Shown here: piece after piece, positions 32,354-41,192 of the stretch
How the letters are laid out: every line of letters begins with the position of its first letter
How positions within the stretch are numbered: the stretch's first letter is position 1
Source: Microbulbifer agarilyticus S89
Lineage (GTDB): Bacteria; Pseudomonadota; Gammaproteobacteria; Pseudomonadales; Cellvibrionaceae
Assembly: GCF_000220505.1 (NCBI RefSeq)
Contig: NZ_AFPJ01000008.1
Location: 1 to 64,000, forward strand
Length of the DNA stretch: 64,000 bases
Reading direction: 5' to 3'
Translations under genes and position numbers: made by a program
Notes under the pieces: generated by a model
The model's input: the letters and a program-made list of their open reading frames with translations, nothing else
What the model was told of the DNA's origin: nothing
Databases searched by the model: none

Positions 32354-33844
32354 ATGAATACAACCATCAGCAGCAGTGGTAGGGCGATCGACGCAAGTGC
32401 AAGCGTTGCGTCAGGAGTCGGATCTCCTGAGAACCTCGTCGAAAATACTACTACCGAAACCAATCATGGGTTGATTATTGCAATCAGTGGTATTGCCACC
32501 ATTGGCGGCTTCCTGTTCGGATTCGATAGTGGTGTGATCAATGGTACCGTGGAGGGCCTGCAGACCGCATTTAACTCTAATACTGCTGGTACCGGCTTTA
32601 ACGTGGCTTCCATGTTGTTGGGTTGTGCCATTGGTGCATTCTTTGCTGGTACCCTGGCCGACCACTATGGCCGTAAGGCACTATTAGTCACCTCGGCTGT
32701 CATGTTTATTGTATCTGCCTGGGGTTCTGGCGCAGCAACGGGGTCACTGGAATTTGTTTTTTATCGCATTCTTGGCGGCCTTGCCGTCGGCGCTGCAAGT
32801 GTCATGACACCAGCATATATTAGTGAGGTGGCGCCCGCCGCTTACCGGGGGAGGCTAGCCACCGTCCAACAGGTCGCAATTATTTGCGGCCTTACGGCGG
32901 CCTTCCTAAGTAACTACGCCATTGCCAAGTTTGCGGGTGCCTCTACCACTGAGTTCTGGATGGGCTTCGAAGCCTGGCGCTGGATGTTTTGGATCGAGCT
33001 GGTTCCTGCGGCAATTTTTCTGGCGGGCCTTTACTTTATTCCCGAAAGTCCACGCTTTTTGGTCGCCCGTGGGTTTAGTGACAGGGCGCACTCGGTACTG
33101 ACCCGTCTGTTCGGGGAGCGTGCAGCGACAGAAAAAACGCAGGATATTCGCGCATCTCTCGCCGATGATCATCGCCCCCGCCTCTCCGATCTGAAGGACA
33201 CAAGCACCGGTAAACTGCGCAGAATCGTTTGGGTCGGTATCGGCCTGGCTGTTTTTCAACAGCTGGTGGGGATCAATGTCGTGTTCTATTATGGCGCGAT
33301 ATTGTGGCAATCAGTCGGGTTTACTGAGAGCGATGCGCTGCTTATTAATGTGGTTTCGGGTGCTGTGAGTATTGCCGCAGTGATTAGCGCTCTGATGTTG
33401 GTGGATAAGATTGGCCGCAAGCCTCTACTTTGGTTCGGGTCCGGCGGTATGGCGCTGACGCTGGCGATAATGGCCATTTCCTTTTCGCAAGCGACCCTTG
33501 ATGCATCTGGCTCTCTGAGTCTTTCGGACTCTGTAGGTACTATCGCATTGATTGCCGCCAATGCCTATGTGGTTTTTTTCAATGCATCTTGGGGGCCGGT
33601 GATGTGGGTAATGCTAGGGGAGATGTTTCCGAATCAAATTCGTGGTTCCGGTCTAGCGGTATCCGGCCTTGCTCAGTGGCTTGCCAATTTCGGTATTACC
33701 CTTTCATTTCCGATACTCCTGGTCAGCATTCAGCTTTCCGGAAGTTACGGTATCTATGCGGTTTGCGCTTTATTTTCTTGCTTTTTTGTCAGCAAATATG
33801 TGCGCGAGACAAAGGGGCGTGAACTAGAACAAATGCAGGGCTGA
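32354..33844 (+). CDS. Sugar-porter MFS transporter, probably glucose
   Basis: A 496-residue protein with twelve hydrophobic segments. Sugar-porter landmarks are GFLFGFDSGVING in helix 1, DHYGRKALL and DKIGRKPLLWFG loops, PESPRFLVARG after helix 6, QQLVGINVVFYYG in helix 7 and a C-terminal KYVRETKGRELEQ. These are features of proton-sugar symporters such as XylE/GalP. It follows the GH3 gene by 185 bases and completes the path from polymer to cytosolic sugar. A bulged terminator hairpin follows. A GTGGGCGA word at 32296 is one mismatch from the operator, without the upstream partner element. Confidence 0.9.
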   Translation: MNTTISSSGRAIDASASVASGVGSPENLVENTTTETNHGLIIAISGIATIGGFLFGFDSGVINGTVEGLQTAFNSNTAGTGFNVASMLLGCAIGAFFAGTLADHYGRKALLVTSAVMFIVSAWGSGAATGSLEFVFYRILGGLAVGAASVMTPAYISEVAPAAYRGRLATVQQVAIICGLTAAFLSNYAIAKFAGASTTEFWMGFEAWRWMFWIELVPAAIFLAGLYFIPESPRFLVARGFSDRAHSVLTRLFGERAATEKTQDIRASLADDHRPRLSDLKDTSTGKLRRIVWVGIGLAVFQQLVGINVVFYYGAILWQSVGFTESDALLINVVSGAVSIAAVISALMLVDKIGRKPLLWFGSGGMALTLAIMAISFSQATLDASGSLSLSDSVGTIALIAANAYVVFFNASWGPVMWVMLGEMFPNQIRGSGLAVSGLAQWLANFGITLSFPILLVSIQLSGSYGIYAVCALFSCFFVSKYVRETKGRELEQMQG

Positions 33845-33883
33845 TTTTCTAGCGTCAGTTAACCCAGGCGCGCTTTCTCGTTT

Positions 33884-33931
33884 CCCGGAGGAATCCACCC
33901 TGACTGGTTCAGGGTGACCCCGGGCTTTTTT
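33884..33931 (+). terminator. Intrinsic terminator after the sugar transporter
   Basis: An outer CCCGG/CCGGG pair encloses CACCCTGA-ctggt-TCAGGGTG, followed by six T from 33926. It closes the laminarin locus. The rest of 33845-34149 holds no gene that I can see. Confidence 0.8.
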
Positions 33932-34149
33932 GTCTTTTCTGAGTGCTATCGTCACTTCACCGCATAAAATACCTATATTTCCAGTTTCCCGTCATGCGTC
34001 AATAGGCGCTGCTTCACTCATTGGCGTTTTGCACCCAACCGAAAGCAATGTGTCTCTCTGATTCATGAGAAGATCTGAGTCTAAAGGTGGTATTCTTGGT
34101 TGTTTTTCACCCGTAGAGTGCTTTCCGTATTGCCCTGCAAGACCACCCA

Positions 34150-35319
34150 ATGTGGCGTAAGCCGCAGCACCACCTAGATTTCGATGATGTGCACGACCAT
34201 GTTCACTGGGCTGAGCTCTTCTACGACTTGATACACGTTGTCGCTATTTTTCTGCTGGGAAACTATCTCACCCAACATCTGAATCTCGATGGGTTCTTGG
34301 TATTCTGTGGCGTGTTCATCGTGCTTTGGTATGCATGGGGTGAGCTCAGTATATTCAACTCGATCTATGTCAGTACCGACCTGTGGCATCGCATCATCAT
34401 GTGCATCATGACGTGCACAGTGATGTTTATGGCGGCTGCAATACCCTCAATCGATGGGTGCGGGTGGGCTTATTTCGCCCTGGGGTTTGCCGTCAACAGG
34501 GCAATGCTTGCCTTACTCTATTTTAGGGCGCGGCGTAATACTGCTTCTGCGCAGTCGATGTGTAATGAGCAGATTAGAAACTTCTCGTTGTTCGCGATGG
34601 TATTTGCGGTCACAGCTTTTCTGCCAAGGCCCTATGCGTATTGGGTATTCGCCATCGCTATGGTCTCAACGCAAATTCTGTATATGGTTCCTCGGGTGTC
34701 GGTACTACGTTACAAGCGGTTTGCTCCAAGGCTTGGGCATATGGCGGAGCGATTTGGATTATTGACGCTGATTGTTTTGGGAGAAGGTTTTTTCAAGATG
34801 GTTGTTTCCCTGTCTCAGAAGGGTATAGACAAGGTTGCTCCGGATATTTTAGTGAATTTCGTCATTGGCGGAATCTCGATGTTCGTTATGTGTTGGGTTT
34901 ACTTTGATTTTGTTGGAAATGGAAAAACCAGAGATACCAAGTTGGCTACGTTGGTGAAATGGTGGCTTTCGCATCTGGGGCTGATGATTTGCGGAGTGAT
35001 GGTTGGTGTAGCGCTTGCCGCCGAAGTAAAAGTAGATTTTTGGGAGCCGTATCCGACCAAATACGCCGCGATAGGCTGCTTCGGTCTTGCCGGTTACATT
35101 GCCATGCTCTGGGCGTTGCAGCACATTATTGAGCATCGTGTGGCTACTGACTTTGGCCGGGCGGATGTACGTGTATTCGGTATCGTTGTGGCAATAGGTT
35201 GCTTTTTTGTGGTTCCGCATGTGCCGTCTATTGTAGGTAACCTTATTTGGGCTACTGCATTGTTGTCGCAGATCGTTATTCCATTGCTGCGCGGATGGAA
35301 GAAATTTCGCTATGAGTAA
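34150..35319 (+). CDS. LtrA-like membrane protein (low temperature requirement A family)
   Basis: A 389-residue protein with about ten to twelve hydrophobic segments. The opening HVHWAELFYDLIHVVAIFLL is the family signature of LtrA proteins (WxELFxDLxxVVAI), and LTLIVLGEGFFKMV matches a second conserved block. The biochemical role of LtrA proteins is not known; they were first linked to cold growth in Listeria. It stands alone between the terminator of the glucan locus and a convergent hydrolase gene, so context gives no extra clue. Confidence 0.8.
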   Translation: MWRKPQHHLDFDDVHDHVHWAELFYDLIHVVAIFLLGNYLTQHLNLDGFLVFCGVFIVLWYAWGELSIFNSIYVSTDLWHRIIMCIMTCTVMFMAAAIPSIDGCGWAYFALGFAVNRAMLALLYFRARRNTASAQSMCNEQIRNFSLFAMVFAVTAFLPRPYAYWVFAIAMVSTQILYMVPRVSVLRYKRFAPRLGHMAERFGLLTLIVLGEGFFKMVVSLSQKGIDKVAPDILVNFVIGGISMFVMCWVYFDFVGNGKTRDTKLATLVKWWLSHLGLMICGVMVGVALAAEVKVDFWEPYPTKYAAIGCFGLAGYIAMLWALQHIIEHRVATDFGRADVRVFGIVVAIGCFFVVPHVPSIVGNLIWATALLSQIVIPLLRGWKKFRYE

Positions 35320-35385
35320 TCCCCGATGCTCTTATACAGGGTTACCGATAAGTATGTGTTCAATCTGACATCAGTTAGTTTTGGG

Positions 35386-36366
35386 TTACTTGCGGGCTAG
35401 TTGGCTAATGTAAGGGCGGTTGGCTTTTTCTAGTGCGCGATACATCTCAAACGCGTCCTGTTCGTCGCATAGGAAGCCTTGCAAGAAATTGCAGATTACA
35501 TAGCCTAGAGACTCTCGCGCATGATGAGAGATTGTTGGGGTGTCGATGTAACCCCGGCCGCAGGTTTCATCTGCTGGTGTGCAAATGGCAAAGTGATTGG
35601 CCTCGTTGAACAGTAGCAGTGTGTTGTTGCCGTTATTCTGCGGTACGGCTTTCTCAAAGGTTTGCTCGATACGTGCGGTTGCGCCGGGAGTCGCATCACC
35701 GTAGTGGCGGGCGCTGTGGGCGATACAGCCGTCCTGTTCACCCCCCATTAGCAGGAGCGGCAAGTCTGGTGGGAAAGGTAGCAGGGTTTCCTCCGGCCAG
35801 CCGAGCGCCGTGGATACACCGGTGTGGGCGCCATAGGTAAACACAGCGCGGAGCGATGGAAACCACTCCTGGTTGGCGTTGAGCAGTGCCAGGGTGCCGC
35901 CAGCACTGTGGCCGCCAAATGCCAGTCGTGTCAGGTCAAGTTTTCCTGCCAGCAAGCTATCGCTATTCAGCCGCTCCAGCATTTCCAGAATAGGTTGAGC
36001 CGCCTGGGCCGAAGGGGCTGTGCCGAACTTCTCTGGCGTGAGCGCTTCCAGGTCGATGCCTGGCGTTACCGCTCTTGAGCCGTAGGTGGCCTCGGATACC
36101 AGTTGGTAGGTTACGGTCGCGATCCCCAGAGGTGCCAGTGCTTCTGCCAGCCAGCGGTACCCGGCGGAATCCGTATTCATACCGTGGAACAGGATGAGTA
36201 CCGGATAAGGCGCGAGGCTTTCGTCTGCCGGGATCAGGCCGGTATCCTGTTCGTTTGTCGAGCCGCTGTATTGAGCCGGGTAGTAAATTCGGGCGATACC
36301 CGTATCGTAAGGGGGCTGAAAAGACTCGATTTTGAACGCATCGAAAATGCAGCGAGTCATATACAT
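35386..36366 (-). CDS. Alpha/beta hydrolase, chlorophyllase/dienelactone-hydrolase-like
   Basis: A 326-residue protein; the start is the ATG at 36366 with a GAGG site nine bases upstream (a TTG start 15 bases earlier is less likely). The oxyanion strand is ILFHGMNTDSAG, the nucleophile elbow GGHSAGG puts the Ser near residue 154, an acid lies in LLMGGEQDGCIA, and a His in NEANHFAIC. No signal peptide is seen. The layout resembles chlorophyllase and PAF-acetylhydrolase-type esterases, which cannot be told apart at this level. It sits next to the proposed tetrapyrrole cluster but has no operator of that regulon, so a link is only suggestive. Confidence 0.7.
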   Translation of the reverse strand: MYMTRCIFDAFKIESFQPPYDTGIARIYYPAQYSGSTNEQDTGLIPADESLAPYPVLILFHGMNTDSAGYRWLAEALAPLGIATVTYQLVSEATYGSRAVTPGIDLEALTPEKFGTAPSAQAAQPILEMLERLNSDSLLAGKLDLTRLAFGGHSAGGTLALLNANQEWFPSLRAVFTYGAHTGVSTALGWPEETLLPFPPDLPLLLMGGEQDGCIAHSARHYGDATPGATARIEQTFEKAVPQNNGNNTLLLFNEANHFAICTPADETCGRGYIDTPTISHHARESLGYVICNFLQGFLCDEQDAFEMYRALEKANRPYISQLARK

Positions 36367-36536
36367 GGAAGGCAGCCTCAAAAAATCTAGATTCGAGATT
36401 AGCTGGCCACTTTGTTGTGGGGATTGATTTTTGTCAATTCGCGGGAACCTGAGTTGGGGTATCCATGATCTGAACTTGCCGCGGGTACGTACTCTGCGAG
36501 CAATCCTGACCTAAACTTTTATTGAAGGTAAACAGC

Positions 36537-37244
36537 GTGAAAGCACCTCTTTTTCTGATGTTTGTTGGCCTCGTTTATGGAGCCTCTATCGATGCGTATG
36601 CGAAAGAGGGCAGCACTTATCCCCTGGTGACAGATGACGCTTTCTGTGCGCGGGTGCAGCAGTTTATCGCCGGCACAGATCTGGCCGTAGAGAACGTCCT
36701 GTATGGAGAGGGTAGTTACTGGACCACCTTCAAAAAATCCAAGCCACTGGCGCAGCCGCTGACAACGCATCAGTACGCGGGCTATCAGCTCGCCAACGGT
36801 GAATCCGCAGACTTCCCGGTATCGATTGCCTGCAAAATGAAAACGGCCGAGCGCATTCTCACGGCACAGCCGGCTAGTGAAAACTTCACGATTGCGGAAG
36901 AAGATCGCGCGTGTCACGACTGGCAGGCGCAAATGCTGGACGATGTTTATCAGGTGCTAGCAGAGCGGGGTGAGGAGATTGCCGTGCCGCGGGAGCGTAT
37001 TACGGCGGATGATGAGGAGAGTGTGTCGATCGGCCCGTTTTGGCTGCGTCCTGAAATTTATCAGGTGGCCTATAGTGAGGGGGATACCTTAAAGCTGCGC
37101 ATCAAGGGTTTGCACGTGGAGTACCGACGTTTTATGCCAGTTCCCGACAGCTTTATGGGTACACATTATTGCACCATGATCGCGCCGGAATATCTGGTCA
37201 AGCTGGTTCAGGGAGAAGTGGAAGCACCGGCGCTGCAGGAGTAG
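36537..37244 (+). CDS. Exported protein of unknown function
   Basis: A 235-residue protein. The GTG at 36537 has GAAGG eight bases upstream and opens a signal peptide (VKAPLFLMFVGLVYGASIDA, cleavage after AYA). The mature part is mixed alpha/beta with four Cys (DDAFCARVQ, SIACKMK, DRACHDW, THYCTMI), which could form two periplasmic disulfides. I recognise no family. The gene is convergent with the 37.29-38.06 kb gene, whose stop lies 43 bases away. Confidence 0.6.
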   Translation: MKAPLFLMFVGLVYGASIDAYAKEGSTYPLVTDDAFCARVQQFIAGTDLAVENVLYGEGSYWTTFKKSKPLAQPLTTHQYAGYQLANGESADFPVSIACKMKTAERILTAQPASENFTIAEEDRACHDWQAQMLDDVYQVLAERGEEIAVPRERITADDEESVSIGPFWLRPEIYQVAYSEGDTLKLRIKGLHVEYRRFMPVPDSFMGTHYCTMIAPEYLVKLVQGEVEAPALQE

Positions 37245-37287
37245 CGCCGGTTCAACGTCGCGGTGGGGCACGTTAGCGTGGAGGTGC

Positions 37288-38061
37288 TCAGGCTGGGGTT
37301 TCCACTGCGGGTTTGCTGGCTTCGGTTTTGCCGTCCTGCGCCGCGAAGTAGTCGAGCTCGGCAAGCTCGTAATGGGTCTGCATATAACCGCCCACCTCTG
37401 CACGTAGCAGAATATAGTCGTCGTCTGCCGTGACCCAAACGTTGTACGGCGGGTGCTCTTCGGGCAGGTCAGCTGCGGTATCAGTCACCTGAAAATGCCG
37501 CGCGTGAAAAGTGCCTGCCTCGACAGTGATTTCTGTTTCCCCCACATACAGCAACGAAAACCCCATCTTGAACAGCATTGGGCCGGTTGCGCCGCGATGA
37601 TCGGGTGATGACAGCATCATGTTTGGGAAGTGTTGCTTACCGGGCCCCTGGGAGAGGTCGTAAAGGCGCATCAGCAGGCCGTCGCCGGCAATCGGGTGGC
37701 ACTGCATCCACTGTACGGGTGCCTCTAGCTCCATGCGCTGGGTGATGCGTCCATCGCGCTGGTTAAAGGTTTCGCACTCAGCCAGTTTGTCGGTGAAGCG
37801 GAACCATCCGGTGCCCTCAAATTTGTCGCCAACGGTCAGTCGCACCGAGCAATCGAGCGGCGCAGAGTCGCTGTGGCGGAGTGCCTGCACGATATCGCGG
37901 GTAACGCTGGGCGCGTCGTCAATTTCACAGTGCGCTTGCAGCACATCCGTGCCATCGGCTTGCTGGGTGATGCTGAAGTACTCGCGGCCGCGTTCTTCAC
38001 CAAAGCGCTCGGGTTTGTGGCTGGTGTAGCGAATACGTCCTCGGATGCTGCGGTAGGGCAT
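37288..38061 (-). CDS. Unknown beta-rich protein, DUF3108-like pattern
   Basis: A 257-residue protein without signal peptide or membrane segment, predicted from its alternation to be mainly beta strand. The stretch YVGETEITVEAGTFHARHFQ, later YNVWVTADDDYILLRAEV, is reminiscent of DUF3108-type beta-sandwich or barrel proteins that bind hydrophobic ligands, but the match is loose. It lies 50 bases downstream of the VOC gene on the same strand, so both probably share the promoter at 39.03 kb that carries the regulon operator. A ligand-handling role in the cluster is a guess. Confidence 0.55.
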   Translation of the reverse strand: MPYRSIRGRIRYTSHKPERFGEERGREYFSITQQADGTDVLQAHCEIDDAPSVTRDIVQALRHSDSAPLDCSVRLTVGDKFEGTGWFRFTDKLAECETFNQRDGRITQRMELEAPVQWMQCHPIAGDGLLMRLYDLSQGPGKQHFPNMMLSSPDHRGATGPMLFKMGFSLLYVGETEITVEAGTFHARHFQVTDTAADLPEEHPPYNVWVTADDDYILLRAEVGGYMQTHYELAELDYFAAQDGKTEASKPAVETPA

Positions 38062-38110
38062 GAGCTTCTCTTGTTACTTATTTTTGATGTTGTGTTTTAG
38101 TGCTGGTGGA

Positions 38111-38995
38111 TCAGCGTTCTATCAACTCAATTCTTTCGCCGTCATATCCATACAAAGTACAGCTGCGGCGCCCATTGTACGGCGCCTGCTGGTGCTGGTA
38201 TGTGGTGAACTGTTGCGGAATTTGGTCGATGTAAAAAGTCACCATTGCGATACCGCCACCCAGCGTCTGCGAGCTTTTGGTGGGAGCGGCGAGCTGTTCC
38301 AGCTGATCGATTTCGATCAGGCTACTGTCCGCTAGTTGCAAGGTGGCAAGTGGGTGTTGGCTCTCCATGGGCAGCCCGCGTAGCTGGTTGATGACCGTTA
38401 CGCGCGTAGCGAATGAGAGGCCACTGTGCTCGGCAAGAGATTCGTAGCCGGCCAGTGATTCGGACCGGTTGCTGCTGGCCAGTACCGGAATGAATAGATG
38501 GTCGACGGCGCAGCTGGCGGTTGGCAGTTGGAAGGGCGGCACCTCACCGGAGATTTGCGTGAGATACAGCAGTTCCCCGTTCGCTCCCTGGACCTGTACC
38601 GCGCGGATCTTATCGCTCAGTTCCAGGTTCGCGACCGGACGCAACTGCGCAAAGGAAGAGCCTTCGAGGGTTTCTGCCAGGCCGTCCACATCCTCTACCA
38701 GTATTTCCATCGCCATCCAGCCGGCGCGTTGCAGGGGCTTGGCTGGCTCTGCGCCTGCATCGTCGACGATACGCAGCCACGCACGGCCGTTGGCATTTCC
38801 AAGTACCCAGTAGGTTGCTCCCGCGAGTCCCGCGCACTGCCACTGCTCGGCCATGGGCTCGGTGAGCGTATCGCTCGCCAGCACATGGCAGTGCAGGTGG
38901 CTGCAATAGTCGTCGACCAGGCGCGCCGCGTCACTGCTCGCGAGGGTGGCCAGGCTGCATGGGCCCAATGCAGGCGTGGAGGTGGTGTCAGTCAT
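38111..38995 (-). CDS. VOC/glyoxalase-fold protein
   Basis: A 294-residue protein with two betaalphabetabetabeta halves typical of the vicinal oxygen chelate fold: an N-terminal half around LRIVDDAGAEPAKPLQRAGW and MAMEILVEDVDGLAETLEGS, and a second half starting VDHLFIPVLAS and ending YDGERIELIER. His in VDHLFI and Glu in RIELIE could be metal ligands. Enzymes of this fold include isomerases, epimerases and ring-cleaving dioxygenases, and the sequence does not choose between them. The gene diverges from the LeuC-like gene across the operator at 39026-39043, which ties it to the proposed regulon. Confidence 0.7.
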   Translation of the reverse strand: MTDTTSTPALGPCSLATLASSDAARLVDDYCSHLHCHVLASDTLTEPMAEQWQCAGLAGATYWVLGNANGRAWLRIVDDAGAEPAKPLQRAGWMAMEILVEDVDGLAETLEGSSFAQLRPVANLELSDKIRAVQVQGANGELLYLTQISGEVPPFQLPTASCAVDHLFIPVLASSNRSESLAGYESLAEHSGLSFATRVTVINQLRGLPMESQHPLATLQLADSSLIEIDQLEQLAAPTKSSQTLGGGIAMVTFYIDQIPQQFTTYQHQQAPYNGRRSCTLYGYDGERIELIER

Positions 38996-39025
38996 TACCG
39001 TAAATCACTATTCTCAAAGTCCTAA

Positions 39026-39043
39026 TGTTATAATAATATATCA
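39026..39043. promoter_or_regulatory. Regulon operator site 1 (VOC / leuC-like divergent promoter)
   Basis: TGTTATAATAATATATCA, an imperfect palindrome of the form TGWTATAWT-AWTATAWCA. With the preceding A, the same 19 bases recur exactly at 51504-51522. It lies between two divergent genes and probably overlaps both promoters. The regulator is not known. Confidence 0.7.
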
Positions 39044-39096
39044 AATACGCAGAGAAAAGATCTTATCTGACCCGAGGGTACAGGAGGGCAGGGGCA

Positions 39097-40545
39097 ATGA
39101 CGACACCGGGGGCGATTTCGGAGGCGACCACGCTATTTGACAAGTTGTGGTGGGAGCACGCCGTATGCGAGCTCGACAATGGGGAAACGTTGCTCTATCT
39201 GGATCGGGTTTTCCTGCACGAGCGCACCGGCTCCATTGCGTTGCAAAGCCTGCACGCGGCCGGTTATGGCGTGCGTGATGCGCGCAAAGTGTTTTGCACC
39301 ATGGACCATATCGTCGATACCTTTCCCGGGCGCGGCGATGCAACGCTGATGCCCTCGGGGACAGACTTTATTACCGCGACTCGCAACGAGACGCGTGCCG
39401 CGAACATTCGTTTATTTGATGTCGATGATCCCAATCAGGGAATTGTGCATGTCATTTCCCCAGAGCAGGGGCTGGTTCTACCGGGGCTGACACTGGTTTG
39501 CCCAGACAGCCACACCTGTACCCAGGGCGCGATTGGTGCTTTGGCCTGGGGGATAGGGTCCAGCGAAGCGGAGCATGCGATGGCGACGGGCACCTTGCGT
39601 GTGCGCAAGCCAAAAAATATGCGTGTTGTCATTGATGGCGCACTGCAGCCTGGTGTGACCGCGAAGGACTTGGTCCTGAACCTGATTGCACGTTTCGGCG
39701 CAAATGGTGGGGCGGGTTACGCCGTGGAGTTCGCCGGTTCTACCGTGCGGGATTTGGAAGTGGAGGCCCGCTTCACCCTGTGCAACATGGCGGTGGAATT
39801 CTCTGCGTTTACTGCGGTGATCGCGCCTGACGAAAAAGTTGAGGCGTATTTCCACGGGCGTGATTTCGCTCCCAAGGGCGAACACTGGCGGGATGCCGTC
39901 GAACACTGGCGCTCCCTGCGCAGTGATGAAGCCGCGCGCTTCGACCGTGAACTGCATGTGGACGCGTCCACCATTCAGCCGGCAGTGACCTGGGGCACCA
40001 GCCCCGAACAGGTTGTGAGCATCGGCGAATCGATTCCCTATCCGGATACCTTTGCGGAAGATCACCGTCGTGAATCGGCGGTGCGGGCGCTCGCGTACCA
40101 GAATTTGGCACCAGGCAAACATCTTGTCGACATCTCGATTGATGCCGCCTTTATCGGTTCCTGTACCAATAGTCGTCTGAGTGATCTGCAGGCTGCGGCC
40201 GCGGTGGTTAAGGGGCGAAGAATTGCGCCCGGTGTGCGCGGCGTTGTTGTGCCCGGTTCTCGGCGGGTCAAAAAAGCCGCCGAGCGAGAAGGATTGGATC
40301 AGATTTTCACCGCTGCGGGATTTGAGTGGCGGGACTCCGGTTGCTCCATGTGCTTTTACGCCGGTGGAGAGACGTTTGGCGCAAACCAGCGTGTGATTTC
40401 TACAACCAACCGAAATTTTGAAGGGCGTCAGGGGCCGAATACCCGCACACATCTCGCAAGCCCTGCCACTGTCGCTGCATCGGCCATTGCGGGGTCTTTT
40501 ATCTCAGCAGAAATGCTGGCGGAGAGCGAGTTATTGGCGTCATGA
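39097..40545 (+). CDS. LeuC-type (aconitase superfamily) hydratase large subunit
   Basis: A 482-residue protein with the three iron-sulfur ligands of the aconitase/isopropylmalate isomerase family: Cys356 (GSCTNSR), Cys416 and Cys419 (GCSMCFYAG). Other family blocks are CPDSHTCTQGAIG, NRNFEGRQG and HLASPATVAASA. A strong AGGAGGG site precedes the ATG. The next gene encodes the small subunit with a four-base overlap. In a gene set with PrpD, CoA ligase and lyase genes this is unlikely to be the leucine enzyme; 2,3-dimethylmaleate hydratase of nicotinate fermentation is a precedent for a LeuCD-type enzyme hydrating alkylated maleates. I infer a (di)alkylmaleate or citraconate-type substrate. 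Confidence 0.85.
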   Translation: MTTPGAISEATTLFDKLWWEHAVCELDNGETLLYLDRVFLHERTGSIALQSLHAAGYGVRDARKVFCTMDHIVDTFPGRGDATLMPSGTDFITATRNETRAANIRLFDVDDPNQGIVHVISPEQGLVLPGLTLVCPDSHTCTQGAIGALAWGIGSSEAEHAMATGTLRVRKPKNMRVVIDGALQPGVTAKDLVLNLIARFGANGGAGYAVEFAGSTVRDLEVEARFTLCNMAVEFSAFTAVIAPDEKVEAYFHGRDFAPKGEHWRDAVEHWRSLRSDEAARFDRELHVDASTIQPAVTWGTSPEQVVSIGESIPYPDTFAEDHRRESAVRALAYQNLAPGKHLVDISIDAAFIGSCTNSRLSDLQAAAAVVKGRRIAPGVRGVVVPGSRRVKKAAEREGLDQIFTAAGFEWRDSGCSMCFYAGGETFGANQRVISTTNRNFEGRQGPNTRTHLASPATVAASAIAGSFISAEMLAESELLAS

Positions 40546-41192
40546 AAGCATTTACGGTTCACACGGGTGTCGCCGCGCCATTGTTGCGTCGGAATATCGA
40601 CACCGACGCCATTATCCCATCGCGGGAAATGAAACGCGTATCCAAGCAGGGGCTGGGAGAAGGTCTGTTCGCCGGCTGGCGCTACACCTTGCCCGGCGGC
40701 CGCGAGCAAAATCCATCATTCGTTCTTAATCGACCGGAGTACCGCAATACATCGATCTTGCTGAGCGGTGAAAATTTTGGTTGCGGGTCCTCGCGCGAAC
40801 ATGCGGTTTGGGCACTGGCGGAGTATGGCATTCGCGCGGTGATCGCCAGTGGATTCGGGGCTATCTTTCACACCAACTGCATCCGCAACGGCATATTGCC
40901 GGTGTGCCTCGATGAACAGGCCATCAGCGATCTCGCCGAGCGGGTGCAGAAAGATCCGCAAATTAATCTGGTGGAAATCGACCTTAATCGTTGCCGCATC
41001 GTGTGTGGTGACCGCGAACTTGAATTCGCGCTGGAAGAGGGCGCGCGTCACATGCTGTTGAATGGCCTCGACCCCATCGCGCTCACCCTGCAGCAGCGGA
41101 AGCTGATCGATCAGTTTGAAAATACGCGTCGCAAAAAGCACGCCTGGGCGTTTGCCCCTTTTGAAGATTGTGTGGAAGGAGTATTGCCGTGA
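40542..41192 (+). CDS. LeuD-type hydratase small subunit
   Basis: A 216-residue protein with the swivel-domain signature of the small subunit: NIDTDAIIPSREMKRVSKQG, then NFGCGSSREHAVWALAEYGI and FGAIFHTNCIRNGILPV. It closes the active site of the large subunit and carries the substrate-selecting loop near NIDTDAIIPSREMK. It overlaps the large-subunit gene (ATGA) and the next PrpD-like gene (GTGA), indicating translational coupling and fixed stoichiometry. The length matches bacterial LeuD proteins. Confidence 0.85.
   Translation: MKAFTVHTGVAAPLLRRNIDTDAIIPSREMKRVSKQGLGEGLFAGWRYTLPGGREQNPSFVLNRPEYRNTSILLSGENFGCGSSREHAVWALAEYGIRAVIASGFGAIFHTNCIRNGILPVCLDEQAISDLAERVQKDPQINLVEIDLNRCRIVCGDRELEFALEEGARHMLLNGLDPIALTLQQRKLIDQFENTRRKKHAWAFAPFEDCVEGVLP

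Noticed and set aside
36537-38061. Search for a Stay-Green (Mg-dechelatase) homologue among the unknown proteins
   Set aside because: Neither unknown protein here shows the SGR signature as I recall it, so I do not claim a dechelatase in the window.
39097-41192. Leucine biosynthesis leuCD
   Set aside because: The subunits are of the right family, but leuA and leuB are absent and the neighbours are catabolic, so a different substrate is more likely.
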